In this document: in pieces, positions 9,422 to 18,610 of the stretch
Layout: every line of letters begins with the position of its first letter
Numbering within the stretch: position 1 is the stretch's first letter
Source: CAWDMC01 sp963803295
Lineage (GTDB): Bacteria; Acidobacteriota; Terriglobia; UBA7540
Assembly (NCBI GenBank): GCA_963803295.1
Contig: CAWDMC010000010.1
Coordinates: 124,001-188,000 of the forward strand
Direction: 5' to 3'
DNA: 64,000 bases
Notes under the pieces: generated by a model
The model's input: the letters and a program-made list of their open reading frames with translations, nothing else
Database searches by the model: none
What the model was told of the DNA's origin: nothing
Made by a program: the position numbers and the translations under genes

Positions 9422-9547
9422 GCAGTCTGCGGTGCTTAGCTGACTGGTGGCAGAACCTGAGAGGTTCGCCTCAGCGTGACGCGGCTCTTGCCGCCTTCCG
9501 CTTTCTGCCTTCTGCCTAACAGTTAATTGTGAAGGATGGCCCGACAT

Positions 9548-10305
9548 ATGAGAAAACCTGTAATTGCCGGAAATTGGAAGATGTACAAGACTATCGAGCA
9601 GACCGTGAGCTTTATCGCCAAGATCAAACCTGTGGCCGATCGCGCCAGTCATTGTGAAGTGATCGTAGCTCCGCCGTTTACAGCGTTGCGGGCTGCCCCG
9701 AGGCGGCTCGCGGTAGCGCCGTCAAGATTTCGGCGCAGGACATGCACTGGGACAAAGAGGGAGCCCATACCGGCGACATTGCGCCCGCGATGGTGGCTGA
9801 CGCCGGCGCCACCCATGTGATCCTGGGGCACTCCGAACGCCGCAAGGATCACGGCGAAACCGACGCCGAGGTGAACAAGAAACTGAAGTCGGCGCTGGTG
9901 GCCGGACTTACTCCGATCGTCTGTGTCGGCGAAACCCTGGAGGAGCGGGAGGCTGGCGAGGTGGAGACGGTCTTGACCCGGCAGATAGGGCTCGGACTGG
10001 CTGGATTGACCCCCATCGAATTTTCGCGTATCCTGATTGCTTACGAGCCGGTTTGGGCAATTGGGACCGGTCGCACTGCCACTCCGGAGATTGCCTCTGA
10101 ATGTCACCGGTACATTCGTAAGCAGGCTGGCGACCTCTTTGGTCCGGACGCCGCTTCGGGTGTGAGGATTCTTTACGGCGGCAGCGTGAAACCCGATAAT
10201 GTTGGCGCGCTGATGGCGGTGGAAGATATTGACGGCGCTTTGGTGGGAGGGGCAAGCCTGCATGTCGAGTCCTTCACCGATCTCGTCAACTATCCGAGGG
10301 GCTGA
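9548..10305 (+). CDS. tpiA: Triosephosphate isomerase, interrupted by a one-base frameshift
   Basis: TpiA interconverts dihydroxyacetone phosphate and glyceraldehyde-3-phosphate. The N-terminal part (RKPVIAGNWKMYK, VIVAPPFTAL) lies in one frame; the rest continues one frame over, with the histidine loop ILGHSERRKD, the catalytic glutamate in AYEPVWAIGTG, and the phosphate loop YGGSVKPDN. The switch falls at the CCCC run 9696-9699; one extra C restores a continuous reading through AVKISAQDMHWDKEGAHTGD. All catalytic parts are present. An essential glycolytic gene with a single homopolymer deletion points to a sequence error rather than true loss. The start may be ATG 9536 or, more usual for the family, 9548. 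Confidence 0.9.
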
Positions 10306-10381
10306 GTGGCGGTTAGAGAACGTCGTGGCATCACGCACCAGGCTGAGGCGTGGTGGATTGTATTTTGAGGAGTGAGATTCC

Positions 10382-10681
10382 GTGAGCACGGCCGTTGTAG
10401 CACTGCACATTCTGGTGAGTATTCTTTTGATCCTGGTGATTCTCATCCAGGGCGGTGAAAACGTGGATATAACTGCAGCTTTCGGGGGTGTCAGCCAGGC
10501 GGCTTTCGGCCCTCGCGGCGCCGTTACCACTTTGCAGAAGATGACCTGGGTGATGGCGGTTATTTTCGCTGTCACCTCGATCACCCTGGCCGTCTGGGCC
10601 ACCAGCGGGCAGACTTCAGGGTCGGTGCTTGAGAAGAATGCGCCTGTCAAGACGGCGCCGGCAAATCCGGCGAAGAAGTAG
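10382..10681 (+). CDS. secG: Preprotein translocase subunit SecG
   Basis: SecG is the small accessory subunit of the SecYEG protein channel in the inner membrane. The 99-residue sequence has two hydrophobic segments (about residues 3-22 and 55-77) joined by the family loop with QGGENVDITAAFGG and the GPRGA stretch, followed by an alanine/proline/lysine-rich tail. The start is GTG at 10382 with GAGGAG at 10367-10372 (9 nt spacing). It follows tpiA closely, a common arrangement in bacteria. Confidence 0.93.
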   Translation: MSTAVVALHILVSILLILVILIQGGENVDITAAFGGVSQAAFGPRGAVTTLQKMTWVMAVIFAVTSITLAVWATSGQTSGSVLEKNAPVKTAPANPAKK

Positions 10682-10752
10682 TATCGGCGCAGGCCCGGTT
10701 GTTGGTTCGATTACGCGTTTCGGCGTCTCCAAACGCGTCGTACGTCCCCAAT

Positions 10753-10840
10753 GCGGAAGTGGCGGAATTGGCAGACGCACCAGCTTGAGGGGCTGACGCT
10801 CGTCAAGAGCGTGGGGGTTCGAGTCCCCCCTTCCGCACCA
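10753..10840 (+). tRNA. tRNA-Leu (anticodon GAG)
   Basis: A class II tRNA of 88 bases including an encoded CCA end. The acceptor stem GCGGAAG pairs with CTTCCGC. The anticodon loop reads TTGAGGG, giving anticodon GAG for leucine CTC codons. A long variable arm (ACGCTC paired with GAGCGT) is typical of leucine tRNAs, and the T arm is GGGGG-TTCGAGT-CCCCC. Confidence 0.96.
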
Positions 10841-11007
10841 TCTCCCTATTTCGTTTCTTATTTGCAATCACTTACAGCTCAATGTAGCCCCGCGGTCTAT
10901 ACGGTGCGGCCGCTCGCGCAGCTAACTAAGGGCTTCGATTCTTGTTTCGTCTCAGGTCAGTTAGCTAGGTACTCTCCCGTGTCATCGGCGTCAGGCTCCT
11001 CTTCGAA

Positions 11008-11026
11008 AGCCCCGACTGACGGGGCT
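11008..11026 (-). terminator. Hairpin downstream of the rhodanese gene
   Basis: A perfect 7-bp stem AGCCCCG/CGGGGCT with a 5-base loop. Read on the minus strand it lies about 95 nt beyond the rhodanese stop codon and is followed by TTC, only a weak U-tract. It could be a terminator for that gene. Confidence 0.35.
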
Positions 11027-11119
11027 CCCCGGCCTTCGCCGATCGGCATCAATTCAGGCGAAGGAGAGCGCACTTCATGAACTGTGCTCATTCGCGGCCG
11101 AATTTCCTCGTGCCCGCCT

Positions 11120-11437
11120 TCAATAGCGTGGCACTCTAGGATCAACTTCTACCGACCAGCGATCAATCCCGCCGTTCAGGTTACAAGCTTGAATGCCTTG
11201 CCGCCGTAGCCACATAACCACCTGCATGCTACGTCCTCCGTGATGACAGTGAACCACGATGGCCTTGTCGCTCGGGAGCTCGTCGACACGTTGTGGCACC
11301 TGACTCATCGGAATCAGGGCCGATCCCTCGATGCGAGCAGTCTCGTATTCCCGAGGCTCGCGCACATCGAGCAGAAAGAAATCCTCTTTGGCTTCTTGCA
11401 TCCGGGCAAGTTCTTGGGGTTCGATTTCGAGATCCAT
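11120..11437 (-). CDS. Single-domain rhodanese-like sulfurtransferase
   Basis: A 105-residue protein consisting of one rhodanese domain. The start has FLLDVREPREYE and IEGSALIPMSQV. The active loop is CHHGGRS, with the catalytic cysteine at about residue 64, and the end has GGIDRWSVEVD. Such proteins carry sulfur as a cysteine persulfide in the cytoplasm; the acceptor cannot be told from sequence. It lies downstream of the enoyl-CoA hydratase gene on the same strand, separated by a hairpin at 11468-11492, so it may be cotranscribed with it. Confidence 0.88.
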   Translation of the reverse strand: MDLEIEPQELARMQEAKEDFFLLDVREPREYETARIEGSALIPMSQVPQRVDELPSDKAIVVHCHHGGRSMQVVMWLRRQGIQACNLNGGIDRWSVEVDPRVPRY

Positions 11438-11467
11438 GGTTTGGAGAGCCTCCCTGATTACGGTCAG

Positions 11468-11492
11468 GGCACGCCTTTTTTTTGGGCGTGCC
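11468..11492. repeat. Perfect 8-bp hairpin with a T-run loop
   Basis: GGCACGCC at 11468-11475 pairs with GGCGTGCC at 11485-11492 across a loop of eight T and one G. It lies between the enoyl-CoA hydratase and rhodanese genes, both on the minus strand. The homopolymer is in the loop, not after the stem, so it is not a standard intrinsic terminator. Confidence 0.6.
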
Positions 11493-11553
11493 GTTGGAGT
11501 TGGGGCATTCTGTTTTTGCCGATTTGCAGCGCCGCTTTATTTTGCAGTCGTCG

Positions 11554-12345
11554 CTAGATTCCCTTGAACTCCGGTCGGCGCTTCTCGACGAAGGCTTTCA
11601 GACCCTCACTGGCGTCCTGCGAGTTGAAGCATTTCATCTGGGCTTCGACTTCATAGTCCATCATGAGTTCAAGTCGCGTTTCCAGCCTCTCATAGAGTGC
11701 CTGCTTGAGCAGTGCCACCGGAATCGGCGCGGCCGCGGCCAGCCTCACGGCGAGCTTACGCGTCTCCGCGGCTAACTGGTCGTGTCCCACGACGAAGTTT
11801 ACGATCCCCAGGCGGGCAGCTTCCTGGGCGTCAACTGGCTCACCTAAAAGATACATCTGCATGGCGCGCCCGGTGCCGGCCAGGCTCGGGAGAAAGAAAG
11901 TGGCGCCCCAGTCGGGATGCAGCCCCACTTTGAGAAATCCTTGATTGAAGGTCGCTTGATCAGAGGCGATCCTCAGATCGCAGGCTAAGGCCAAGCTCAT
12001 GCCCGCTCCGGCCGCGGGGCCGTTCACTGAAGCCAGAACCGGCTTGGGCATGCCGCGGATCTTGCGCACGAGGCTGTGTCCCGCCTCCAAGAAGGCGCGA
12101 AAGTTGAGCGTGTGGTGGCTGTTCTTCATCTCGATCATCTTGTGAACGTCACCGCCGGCGGAGAAGCCGCGACCCGCGCCAGTAAGGACCACAGCCCGTA
12201 CATTGGATTCACGGGTCACGGTGGAGAGAGCGGCTTCAAGAGCCAGTCGCAATCCGTCATCGAGCGCGTTCAGGTGTTCAGGCCGATTCAGAGTGATGGT
12301 GGCGACGGCGCCTTCGTGCGAGAGTAGTACAGGTTCATCGGACAT
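11554..12345 (-). CDS. Enoyl-CoA hydratase/isomerase, PaaG-like
   Basis: A 263-residue crotonase-fold protein. The oxyanion-hole motifs are GAGRGFSAGGD (residues 57-66) and NGPAAGAGMSLALACDLR (from 109). At the usual second catalytic position the sequence reads GLHPDWGAT, with an aspartate as in PaaG-type isomerases, rather than the glutamate of classic hydratases. That suggests double-bond isomerisation or epoxyacyl-CoA chemistry more than simple hydration, but the substrate cannot be named. The protein would be cytoplasmic. The gene heads a short minus-strand unit with the rhodanese gene. Confidence 0.88.
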   Translation of the reverse strand: MSDEPVLLSHEGAVATITLNRPEHLNALDDGLRLALEAALSTVTRESNVRAVVLTGAGRGFSAGGDVHKMIEMKNSHHTLNFRAFLEAGHSLVRKIRGMPKPVLASVNGPAAGAGMSLALACDLRIASDQATFNQGFLKVGLHPDWGATFFLPSLAGTGRAMQMYLLGEPVDAQEAARLGIVNFVVGHDQLAAETRKLAVRLAAAAPIPVALLKQALYERLETRLELMMDYEVEAQMKCFNSQDASEGLKAFVEKRRPEFKGI

Positions 12346-12452
12346 CGTAGACCCCCTTTCTCGGACTCCGCTTCAGCCGGTTCTGTCCACTTCGCGAGCG
12401 AAGAATCCCCCGGGCTCGCGTGACACGTAAACCTTAATGAACGATAAGAAAT

Positions 12453-13133
12453 TCACGGATCGCCCCAGAATAACCCGTTCTCGCTCAGGACGTCCTTTGC
12501 GTTTGTCGGACCGTCCCCAGGCAGCGTAGTCTCGATATATTCACGGAGCTGCCGGTACCAGGCTAGCTTACCTTCCCAGGTGAGGCTTCCGTTACGGCCA
12601 CTGCTCGACGGCAACACAAAAACGTGTGTTCCCGCGAGCATCTCGGCTTGCAGCCCGAGTTGAGACGCTCGTCCAACCACCTTTTCGTAGGCCAGCTTGC
12701 CGTTGAAGGCTACTACAGTTGGGACGATGCGACGGATCTTCTCGATGAAGGCTGGGACTCCCTCCTGGTAGTCGGAATGCCGCAGATCGCCGGCTGATCG
12801 CGACCAGCGTTTCACCACGTCAGTGATCCCGATTCCAAATTCAAGCAGGCGGTGATCGCTGTGGGGGCCGAGCCGCTCCGGAGTCAAACCCGACTCATGA
12901 AGAAGCCGCCAGAACTGGTTCCCTGGCCACGCGTAATAGTGACCCAGTTGGGAGGAAAGGTCACCAGGATTGAATCCGACCAAGACCAGTTTCAGGCCGG
13001 GACGCAGATAGTCGGGCAGGTGAGGCCGGGGTTCGTACTGCAGTGCCACAACGGCTGTCGGCCGAGACCGCGAACTTGACGTCCGGCGGGACCGGTGCGA
13101 CCGGGTTACGGTTCTACGCTTGTCAGTTTTCAT
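12453..13133 (-). CDS. Mug/TDG-type uracil/thymine-mismatch DNA glycosylase
   Basis: A 226-residue protein of the uracil-DNA glycosylase superfamily. The residues KLVLVGFNPGDLSS correspond to the GINPG catalytic motif of Mug/TDG enzymes (asparagine activates water), followed by YYAWPGNQFWRLLHESG. The second motif near the C-terminus is VLPSSSGRNG. These enzymes remove uracil or thymine mispaired with guanine and related damaged bases. A basic 40-residue N-terminal extension rich in arginine and serine precedes the domain and could aid DNA binding. The gene follows the amidotransferase gene on the same strand with a spacer of about 70 nt. Confidence 0.88.
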   Translation of the reverse strand: MKTDKRRTVTRSHRSRRTSSSRSRPTAVVALQYEPRPHLPDYLRPGLKLVLVGFNPGDLSSQLGHYYAWPGNQFWRLLHESGLTPERLGPHSDHRLLEFGIGITDVVKRWSRSAGDLRHSDYQEGVPAFIEKIRRIVPTVVAFNGKLAYEKVVGRASQLGLQAEMLAGTHVFVLPSSSGRNGSLTWEGKLAWYRQLREYIETTLPGDGPTNAKDVLSENGLFWGDP

Positions 13134-13203
13134 CGTTTCGGGCGCGCCTGCCCGGAATTACGGCGGAGGTCGCCCTCGGCGCCGCAACCGTGAAAGCCGC
13201 TTC

Positions 13204-13947
13204 TCACTCGGGCTGTTTCCCCTGCTCTTCCGCTTTCTCCCGGCAGGCCTTCAGAAAACGCGTCAGAATTTCACGCTGCTCGGGACGGTCCACAATCTCT
13301 TCAGGATGCCACTGAACCGCGAGCAGGAATGGATAGCTGCCGGCCGCCTCCACAGCCTCCACCAGTCCGTCTTCCGAATGCGCAGTCACTTTCAGCCCGC
13401 GTCCCAGCCGTTTGATGGCCTGGTGGTGAAGACTGTTCACCCGGCAACTGCCGCTGACGGCTTCGCCCAGGCGCGAATCGGGATCCGTCAGGGTGACTTC
13501 GTGGGTGGTTTCACTGCGGCTGCCTTGTTGTCTGTGAACGAACTCAGGACCCCTGTCGCCGGCCAGGTCCTGGTAAAGCGTGCCACCAAATTTCACGTTG
13601 ATCATCTGGACCCCGCGGCAAATGCCGAGAATCGGCAGGCGGCGATTCATCGCCTGATCGAGCAGGGCCATCTCGAAGTCGTCGCGCTCGCGGTTTACCC
13701 TCACGTTGTCGTATTTCACCGATTCTTGATAAAGCGTGGGGTCCACATCCTCGCCGCCAGTGAAGAGGACGCCGTCGTAGACCCCGGAACGTATACCGGC
13801 CTCAATGCTTTGGGCCTCGCGGGCGTTCACCAGTTCAAGCTCTTCCGGTTTGGCTCCGGCCTCCACCAGCGCCCGGAAATAGGGCGAATCCGGCCCCTTG
13901 GCGATTTCCTTTTCAGCAACAGAGACTGCGATTCTCATATCGAACAC
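13204..13947 (-). CDS. Class I glutamine amidotransferase-like hydrolase (peptidase C26, PuuD-like)
   Basis: A 247-residue gamma-glutamyl hydrolase-type protein. The nucleophile cysteine is at about residue 110 in LGICRGVQMIN, the histidine lies in VQWHPEE near the end, and NSLHHQAIK is typical of the PuuD/YvdE group. PuuD releases GABA from gamma-glutamyl-GABA in putrescine breakdown, but no other putrescine gene lies nearby, so the substrate is open. The frame opens at a GTG (13947); an ATG at 13938 is equally likely, and neither has a clear Shine-Dalgarno box. Confidence 0.88.
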   Translation of the reverse strand: MFDMRIAVSVAEKEIAKGPDSPYFRALVEAGAKPEELELVNAREAQSIEAGIRSGVYDGVLFTGGEDVDPTLYQESVKYDNVRVNRERDDFEMALLDQAMNRRLPILGICRGVQMINVKFGGTLYQDLAGDRGPEFVHRQQGSRSETTHEVTLTDPDSRLGEAVSGSCRVNSLHHQAIKRLGRGLKVTAHSEDGLVEAVEAAGSYPFLLAVQWHPEEIVDRPEQREILTRFLKACREKAEEQGKQPE

Positions 13948-14396
13948 CGCTAACGGTCATTAATCATTGTTCGAGGATTGGAGAACATAATAACAGGAAT
14001 TGCTGGCCTCCTTTGCCATTAGACGGCACCTATCCGCCGATGAGAAGCTTCGGGCGCCTGTGCCCGGAAGCCGTCGCAACACTCCATCGATCGTAACAAA
14101 TCAGTGGCAATCCAACTATGTAGCGGCTTTCTCCCCAGCGCCGAATTCGCCTGTGGGCGCCGGCGCGACGGCAAGTGTCGTCAACATAATCCGTAGCCCG
14201 GATAAAGAAAAGGAACACCCGTATCTGAACCGGTGTCTATTCTTTCAGACAAAGGGCCCGCAAGGCGCGCAATTTACCTAAGTTGAGAGCGCCAGGACTT
14301 CTCCTGGTGCGCAGTAACCCGGCGCGGCTCGTATGGCGCTTGGCGGCCGCGCGGATTCGCCGGGTGGCAAAGCACACTTGCTGCCGGAGGTGTATC
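13948..14396. other. Divergent intergenic region
   Basis: About 450 bases between the amidotransferase gene (minus) and the TonB-family gene (plus). I see no convincing gene. A small hairpin, CGGGC-gcctgt-GCCCG, lies at 14051-14066. The open frame at 14000-14281 has no family-like features. The region should hold promoters for both flanking genes. Confidence 0.45.
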
Positions 14397-15429
14397 GTGT
14401 TTGATAGCACCCTGCTTGAGTCTTCGCCTCTACGATCTTCTGTTCTGAAGCCGGCTCACAGGCTGGTAGCCCTGGTCGCCGGCGGCCTCGGCTCTCTCGT
14501 GACCTGGCTCTTGCTGCCTATTCTGGTGCCCTACGCGACCCATGGAAGCCTGTTAACCGTGGCGGCGACCGCTGGAGTTGCCTGTAGCCTCTATGCGCTC
14601 ATGGCTCTCTATGTGGCCGCCGACGCGCGGCAGTTGTGTGCTGGCGCCTGGTGGATCTGGACGGGCGCAACGCTTGTGTTCAGTCTCGCCGGATTTCTGG
14701 TTTACCTGTTCTATTCCACGGTCAGAACTCGCAATTGGAAACGTATTTCGCTGCCCCTTGCCTACGTGGTCGAGGTCGCACTCATTGGGACTTTGGTGAT
14801 GCTTCCGTTGATCCATACGCAAGCACTGCCCCGGCTGACGTGGACCCGTATCTTGCCACCGCCCGGAGCTCCCAGGGGGCATGCCGCAGCACGATCCCAT
14901 CCGCCAAGCGGAGCGGCAGCTCGGACGAGAGCGCAGAATGTGGTCGTGATTCCGAGGTATATACCGCTGCACATTCCTGAAGTAGGGGATGCGGCCGAGA
15001 CGCGCGAATTGATTGCCATAGACACATTTGGCGATGTGCCCAACGGGGTTGCCGATGGTGTGCCGTTCTCCTTCGGGCCTCCGTCTTCTGCGACGCCTCC
15101 TCCATCTACCCACACTGCGGCCAGTACTAAGCACAACCCGGAGCGTTACAGGATAGGAGGGAACGTACAGGAAGCGAAACTGGTTTATCGCCCTACGCCT
15201 GCTTATCCGCCATTGGCGAAGATGACCCACATTCAAGGAACCGTGCACCTGGAGGCGGTGATCGGAACGGATGGAACTATCCAGGGTCTCCGGGTGTTGT
15301 CGGGCCACCCCCTGCTGGTCGGGGCCGACCCTTGAGGCTGTGCGCCAGTGGCGCTATCAACCAACCCTGCTGAACGGCGAGGCAGTGGAGGTATTGACCA
15401 GTATTGACCTCAATTTCAGCCTCGAGTGA
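14397..15429 (+). CDS. TonB-family membrane protein, 3' frameshift
   Basis: Four hydrophobic segments lie in the N-terminal half, followed by a proline-rich linker and a TonB C-terminal domain (AKLVYRPTPAYPPLAKMTHIQGTVHLEAVI). Such proteins are thought to energise outer-membrane receptors. The open frame extends up to a TTG at 14283, but the GTG at 14397 has GGAGG at 14386-14390 with ideal spacing and opens with the typical FDSTLLESSP. Translation stops early after GHPLLVG. Removing one G from the GGGG run at 15321-15324 restores the standard ending (LEAVRQWRYQPTLLNGEAV ... LNFSLE) and a stop at 15427-15429, so the break is probably a one-base insertion or a sequence error. Confidence 0.85.
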
Positions 15430-15636
15430 GAATTCGAACGCGATCGAGCCGGACCATTCCCTATTCCACCTGACAGCCGGATTAACCATAACCCCAGACC
15501 TCGACGTCCAGGCCGAATTTTCGGCAGATGCCAAAAATTCGGCTTGCCTCCGGCGCTTGAAGCACCGCGATTCAAGAGATTGCGATGGTCCCATTTTTGC
15601 TCCATTCTGAAATGGGCAATCCAAGACAAACCGAAC

Positions 15637-15894
15637 ATGACCTTAAAGATTGAAATGGACTCTCACGGGCCATGCACGACGATCCGGCTGACTGGCCGAA
15701 TTCGATCGGAGCATCTCGAGCAATTGAAGATGCAAATCAAGGGCGGCGGGTCGCGGATTGCCCTTGACTTGGATGACGTGAGCCTAGTAGACGTGGAAGT
15801 GGTTCGATTCCTGGGAACCTGTGAGGCAGAAGGGGTCAGGGGCGTCCACTGCCCACCATACATACGGGAGTGCAACCGAGAAGGAAGAACCTAG
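15637..15894 (+). CDS. Short STAS-domain protein
   Basis: An 85-residue protein resembling anti-sigma-factor antagonists: TTIRLTGRIRSEHLEQLK, then IALDLDDVSLVDVEVVRFLG and a CPPYIRE end. The usual D-S-S/T phosphorylation site of SpoIIAA/RsbV is replaced by LVDVEVV, without serine or threonine, so control by phosphorylation is unlikely. A longer in-frame start exists at 15544, but ATG 15637 opens directly on the domain. It lies about 150 nt upstream of a SpoIIE-type phosphatase gene, which suggests a shared signalling role. Confidence 0.75.
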   Translation: MTLKIEMDSHGPCTTIRLTGRIRSEHLEQLKMQIKGGGSRIALDLDDVSLVDVEVVRFLGTCEAEGVRGVHCPPYIRECNREGRT

Positions 15895-16043
15895 TGCAAG
15901 AAGCAGCCGATGGGCAAGCCGATTTTGCGGCGGTAACATACGGAGGGACTGATATTCCCAAGCGAAAGGACTTAAGGGCTAAGCGGCGGTGGCACAACCT
16001 GGGACGGAAGCATGGTGGAGCATGGTAAAGGAGTGACGACGTA

Positions 16044-16829
16044 ATGGGTGAAACCTTGGGTGTGGCGAGGCTTGTCTGTTTCGAGTTGTGGGGTGGGAAC
16101 AGCAAGGCGGTTCATCCGATCGAGCTTCCCGGTCTGCAGGGTTGGATTTCGTGCACCCCGTTCGGGCAAGCTCTGGGGGGAGGCGACGTCCACTATCTGT
16201 CGGTGTGCAGCAAGGGAAAGGTCTCGCGAATTGCTCTTGCCGACGTGGCCGGACACGGCGAATCGGCAAGTTCGGTGGCAGAACGTCTGCGCCGGGTTTT
16301 GCAGCAGCATACAGATAACTGGGACCAGTCAGCGCTGATGCGAGAACTGAATGAGGCTTTTGGACGGGACGCGAAGGGAGTGCAATTCGCCACAGCAGTG
16401 GTACTCGGCTTCTACTCCGGGACAGGCGAGCTTCTCTTCACCAATGCGGGCCACATGCCCTTGCTGTGGCATCACGCTGAGTCGGGGGTTTGGGACTGGC
16501 TTGAGGACCGCACCCCATATGCCAGGAATGTGGCCGGTCTTCCCCTAGGCCTCATCAGCGGAACGGCTTACGTCCAGACTGCGGTTCAGCTCAGCCGCGG
16601 TGACGTGCTCCTACTTTATACGGACGGAATCACCGAGTCGCGTAACGAGAACCGGGAGGAGTTAGGCCAGGAAGGTTTGTTGGCCCTGGTACGCGATCTT
16701 CCGGTGGACTTGCTGGCGGAGCCTGTCGCCTTTGGCCACGCCCTGATAGAGAAACTCAAAAGCTTCCGGGGAAACGGGTCCCAGCGGGACGACGAGACAA
16801 TCGTGCTGCTTCAGCGGCCAACAGGATAA
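16044..16829 (+). CDS. PP2C-type SpoIIE serine phosphatase
   Basis: A 261-residue single-domain phosphatase of the RsbU/SpoIIE group. The metal-binding motifs are visible: GGGDVHYL, ALADVAGHGESA, NAGHMPLLW, LLLYTDGITESRN and the final RDDETIVLL. Such enzymes dephosphorylate STAS antagonists in partner-switching pathways. No sensory domain is attached, so input must come from another protein. AAGGAG at 16028-16033 lies 10 nt before the ATG. The STAS gene upstream lacks a phospho-serine, so its role as substrate is doubtful. Confidence 0.9.
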   Translation: MGETLGVARLVCFELWGGNSKAVHPIELPGLQGWISCTPFGQALGGGDVHYLSVCSKGKVSRIALADVAGHGESASSVAERLRRVLQQHTDNWDQSALMRELNEAFGRDAKGVQFATAVVLGFYSGTGELLFTNAGHMPLLWHHAESGVWDWLEDRTPYARNVAGLPLGLISGTAYVQTAVQLSRGDVLLLYTDGITESRNENREELGQEGLLALVRDLPVDLLAEPVAFGHALIEKLKSFRGNGSQRDDETIVLLQRPTG

Positions 16830-16855
16830 ATGGCGAAGAGAATGTCGCCGCTCAA

Positions 16856-18583
16856 ATGAGCCGACGTTTTGTTCGCCTGGGTTCTCTTCAAAGCGAGTCA
16901 ATATCGACACCTGTCCGGATGGACCTCGAGATTATGGCAGACGACTCCGGAGGCCCCACCAACTCGCGACCCGATAATCTCGCGGGCACAGGCTTGGCAG
17001 CTCCTCTTGTCTCTGAACCCTGGCGGCCCAAGGTAAACCCGTGGGTAATCGCTGTGGTGGTCGCCATGGCGGCCTTCATGGAAGTGCTCGACACGAGCAT
17101 CGCCAACGTGGCGCTACCCTACATGGCGGGCACGCTTGGGGCGAGCAATGACGAGAGCACCTGGGTCCTCACCTCCTATCTCGTCTCGAACGCGATCGTG
17201 CTGCCTATTAGCGGATGGTTCGCCTCGGTGCTCGGCCGCAAGCGATTCTTCATGATGTGTCTGATGATCTTCACCCTAAGCTCCCTGCTGTGCGGCATCG
17301 CGCCCAGTCTCGGCGCGATCATCCTCTTTCGGGTGCTGCAAGGCGCGGGCGGAGGCGGTTTGCAACCCATGGCGCAGTCAATCCTGGCGGACACGTTTCC
17401 ACCTCAAAAGCGCGGCCTTGCATTCGCTCTCTATGGCATCACAACGATCATCGCGCCGACAATCGGACCTACCCTGGGCGGATGGATCACGGATAATTAC
17501 AGCTGGCGCTGGATCTTTTACATCAACCTGCCGGTGGGCATTCTGGCGTTGTTCCTGGTTTTTCGCCTCGTCGAAGATCCGCCGTGGGCCAAGCGTGCCG
17601 CAGGCGGAGGAGTGAAGATCGACTACATCGGTGTGGCTCTGCTCACCCTCGGCGTGGGCGCATTGCAAGTGATGCTCGATAAGGGACAGGAGGATGATTG
17701 GTTCGGGTCACATTTCATCCTTACGCTCGCCGTCATAGCCGGCGCGGGCCTCGTTTCACTGGTCATCTGGGAATGGTTTTACAAGAACCCTATCGTCGAA
17801 GTGCGCCTGTTTAAGAATTTGAACTTCCTCGGCGCCAACGCCATGATGTTCATACTGGGGATCATGCTATTCTCCAGCCTCGTCATGATGCCCCAGTTCC
17901 TTCAGACTCTCATGGGTTATACGGCCGAGTCAGCGGGCCTCGTGCTCTCTGGAGGCGGCCTGCTGCTGTTGTTCCTGATGCCAATTGCAGGGACGCTCGC
18001 GTCCAAGGTCCAGGCGCGCTACATTATCGCTTTCGGCTGGCTGACGCTCTCTCTCGCCATGTACTTCACCACCCAGCATCTCGATCTCGAGATCAGTTTC
18101 CGGTCGGCCAGCCTATTACGCGTGATACAGGTGTTTGGCCTGGGTTTCCTGTTCGTTCCCATCAACCTGGCATCGTACGTCGGGATGCCGGTGGAGAAGA
18201 GCAGCAGTGTCGCTGGCCTGGTCAACTTTATGCGCAACATGGGGAGCAGTGTTGGAACGTCGCTGGTAACCACTCTCATTGCGCGCCGGGCTCAATTCCA
18301 CCAAGTGTATTTGGTGGCGCACGTCAGCCCGGCCCAGCCAGCCTTTACCAGGGCGGCTAGCGCCCTCGCCCACTTGACCACATTGGGCGGCGGTGGAGGG
18401 GGGCCGCGGGCGGTGAGCCAGGCGTACGCCCGACTGTATCGAATTCTGATTGGCCAGGCGACCACACTTGCGTACATCGATACATTCTGGGTTCTCGCCG
18501 TCGGGGCGGCGATCATGTTCATGCTTTCTTTCGTGCTGAAGAAGAATGATCCGGGCTTGGGCGGGGAGGTAGCAGTCGGCTAG
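16856..18583 (+). CDS. DHA2-family (EmrB-type) drug:proton antiporter
   Basis: A major-facilitator transporter of the 14-helix DHA2 family. After about 60 hydrophilic residues come VVVAMAAFMEVLDTSIANVALP (helix 1 with the DHA2 signature), GWFASVLGRKR (motif A), LQGAGGGGLQPMAQS and SWRWIFYINLPVG (motif C region). It should export amphiphilic toxic compounds across the inner membrane in exchange for protons. It pairs with the EmrA-like adaptor gene at 19466, though a kinase-like gene lies between. An ATG at 16934 (MADDSGG) is a plausible alternative start; no strong Shine-Dalgarno box decides. Confidence 0.92.
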   Translation: MSRRFVRLGSLQSESISTPVRMDLEIMADDSGGPTNSRPDNLAGTGLAAPLVSEPWRPKVNPWVIAVVVAMAAFMEVLDTSIANVALPYMAGTLGASNDESTWVLTSYLVSNAIVLPISGWFASVLGRKRFFMMCLMIFTLSSLLCGIAPSLGAIILFRVLQGAGGGGLQPMAQSILADTFPPQKRGLAFALYGITTIIAPTIGPTLGGWITDNYSWRWIFYINLPVGILALFLVFRLVEDPPWAKRAAGGGVKIDYIGVALLTLGVGALQVMLDKGQEDDWFGSHFILTLAVIAGAGLVSLVIWEWFYKNPIVEVRLFKNLNFLGANAMMFILGIMLFSSLVMMPQFLQTLMGYTAESAGLVLSGGGLLLLFLMPIAGTLASKVQARYIIAFGWLTLSLAMYFTTQHLDLEISFRSASLLRVIQVFGLGFLFVPINLASYVGMPVEKSSSVAGLVNFMRNMGSSVGTSLVTTLIARRAQFHQVYLVAHVSPAQPAFTRAASALAHLTTLGGGGGGPRAVSQAYARLYRILIGQATTLAYIDTFWVLAVGAAIMFMLSFVLKKNDPGLGGEVAVG

Positions 18584-18610
18584 GTGAGCTATATTCGGGT
18601 GCCCATTGAC

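Noticed and set aside
13120..13953. Plus-strand open frame of 277 codons
   Set aside because: Antisense to the class I amidotransferase, which has its catalytic cysteine and histidine motifs on the other strand.
14000..14281. Open frame of 93 codons in the intergenic region
   Set aside because: No Shine-Dalgarno box, no domain features and poor composition.
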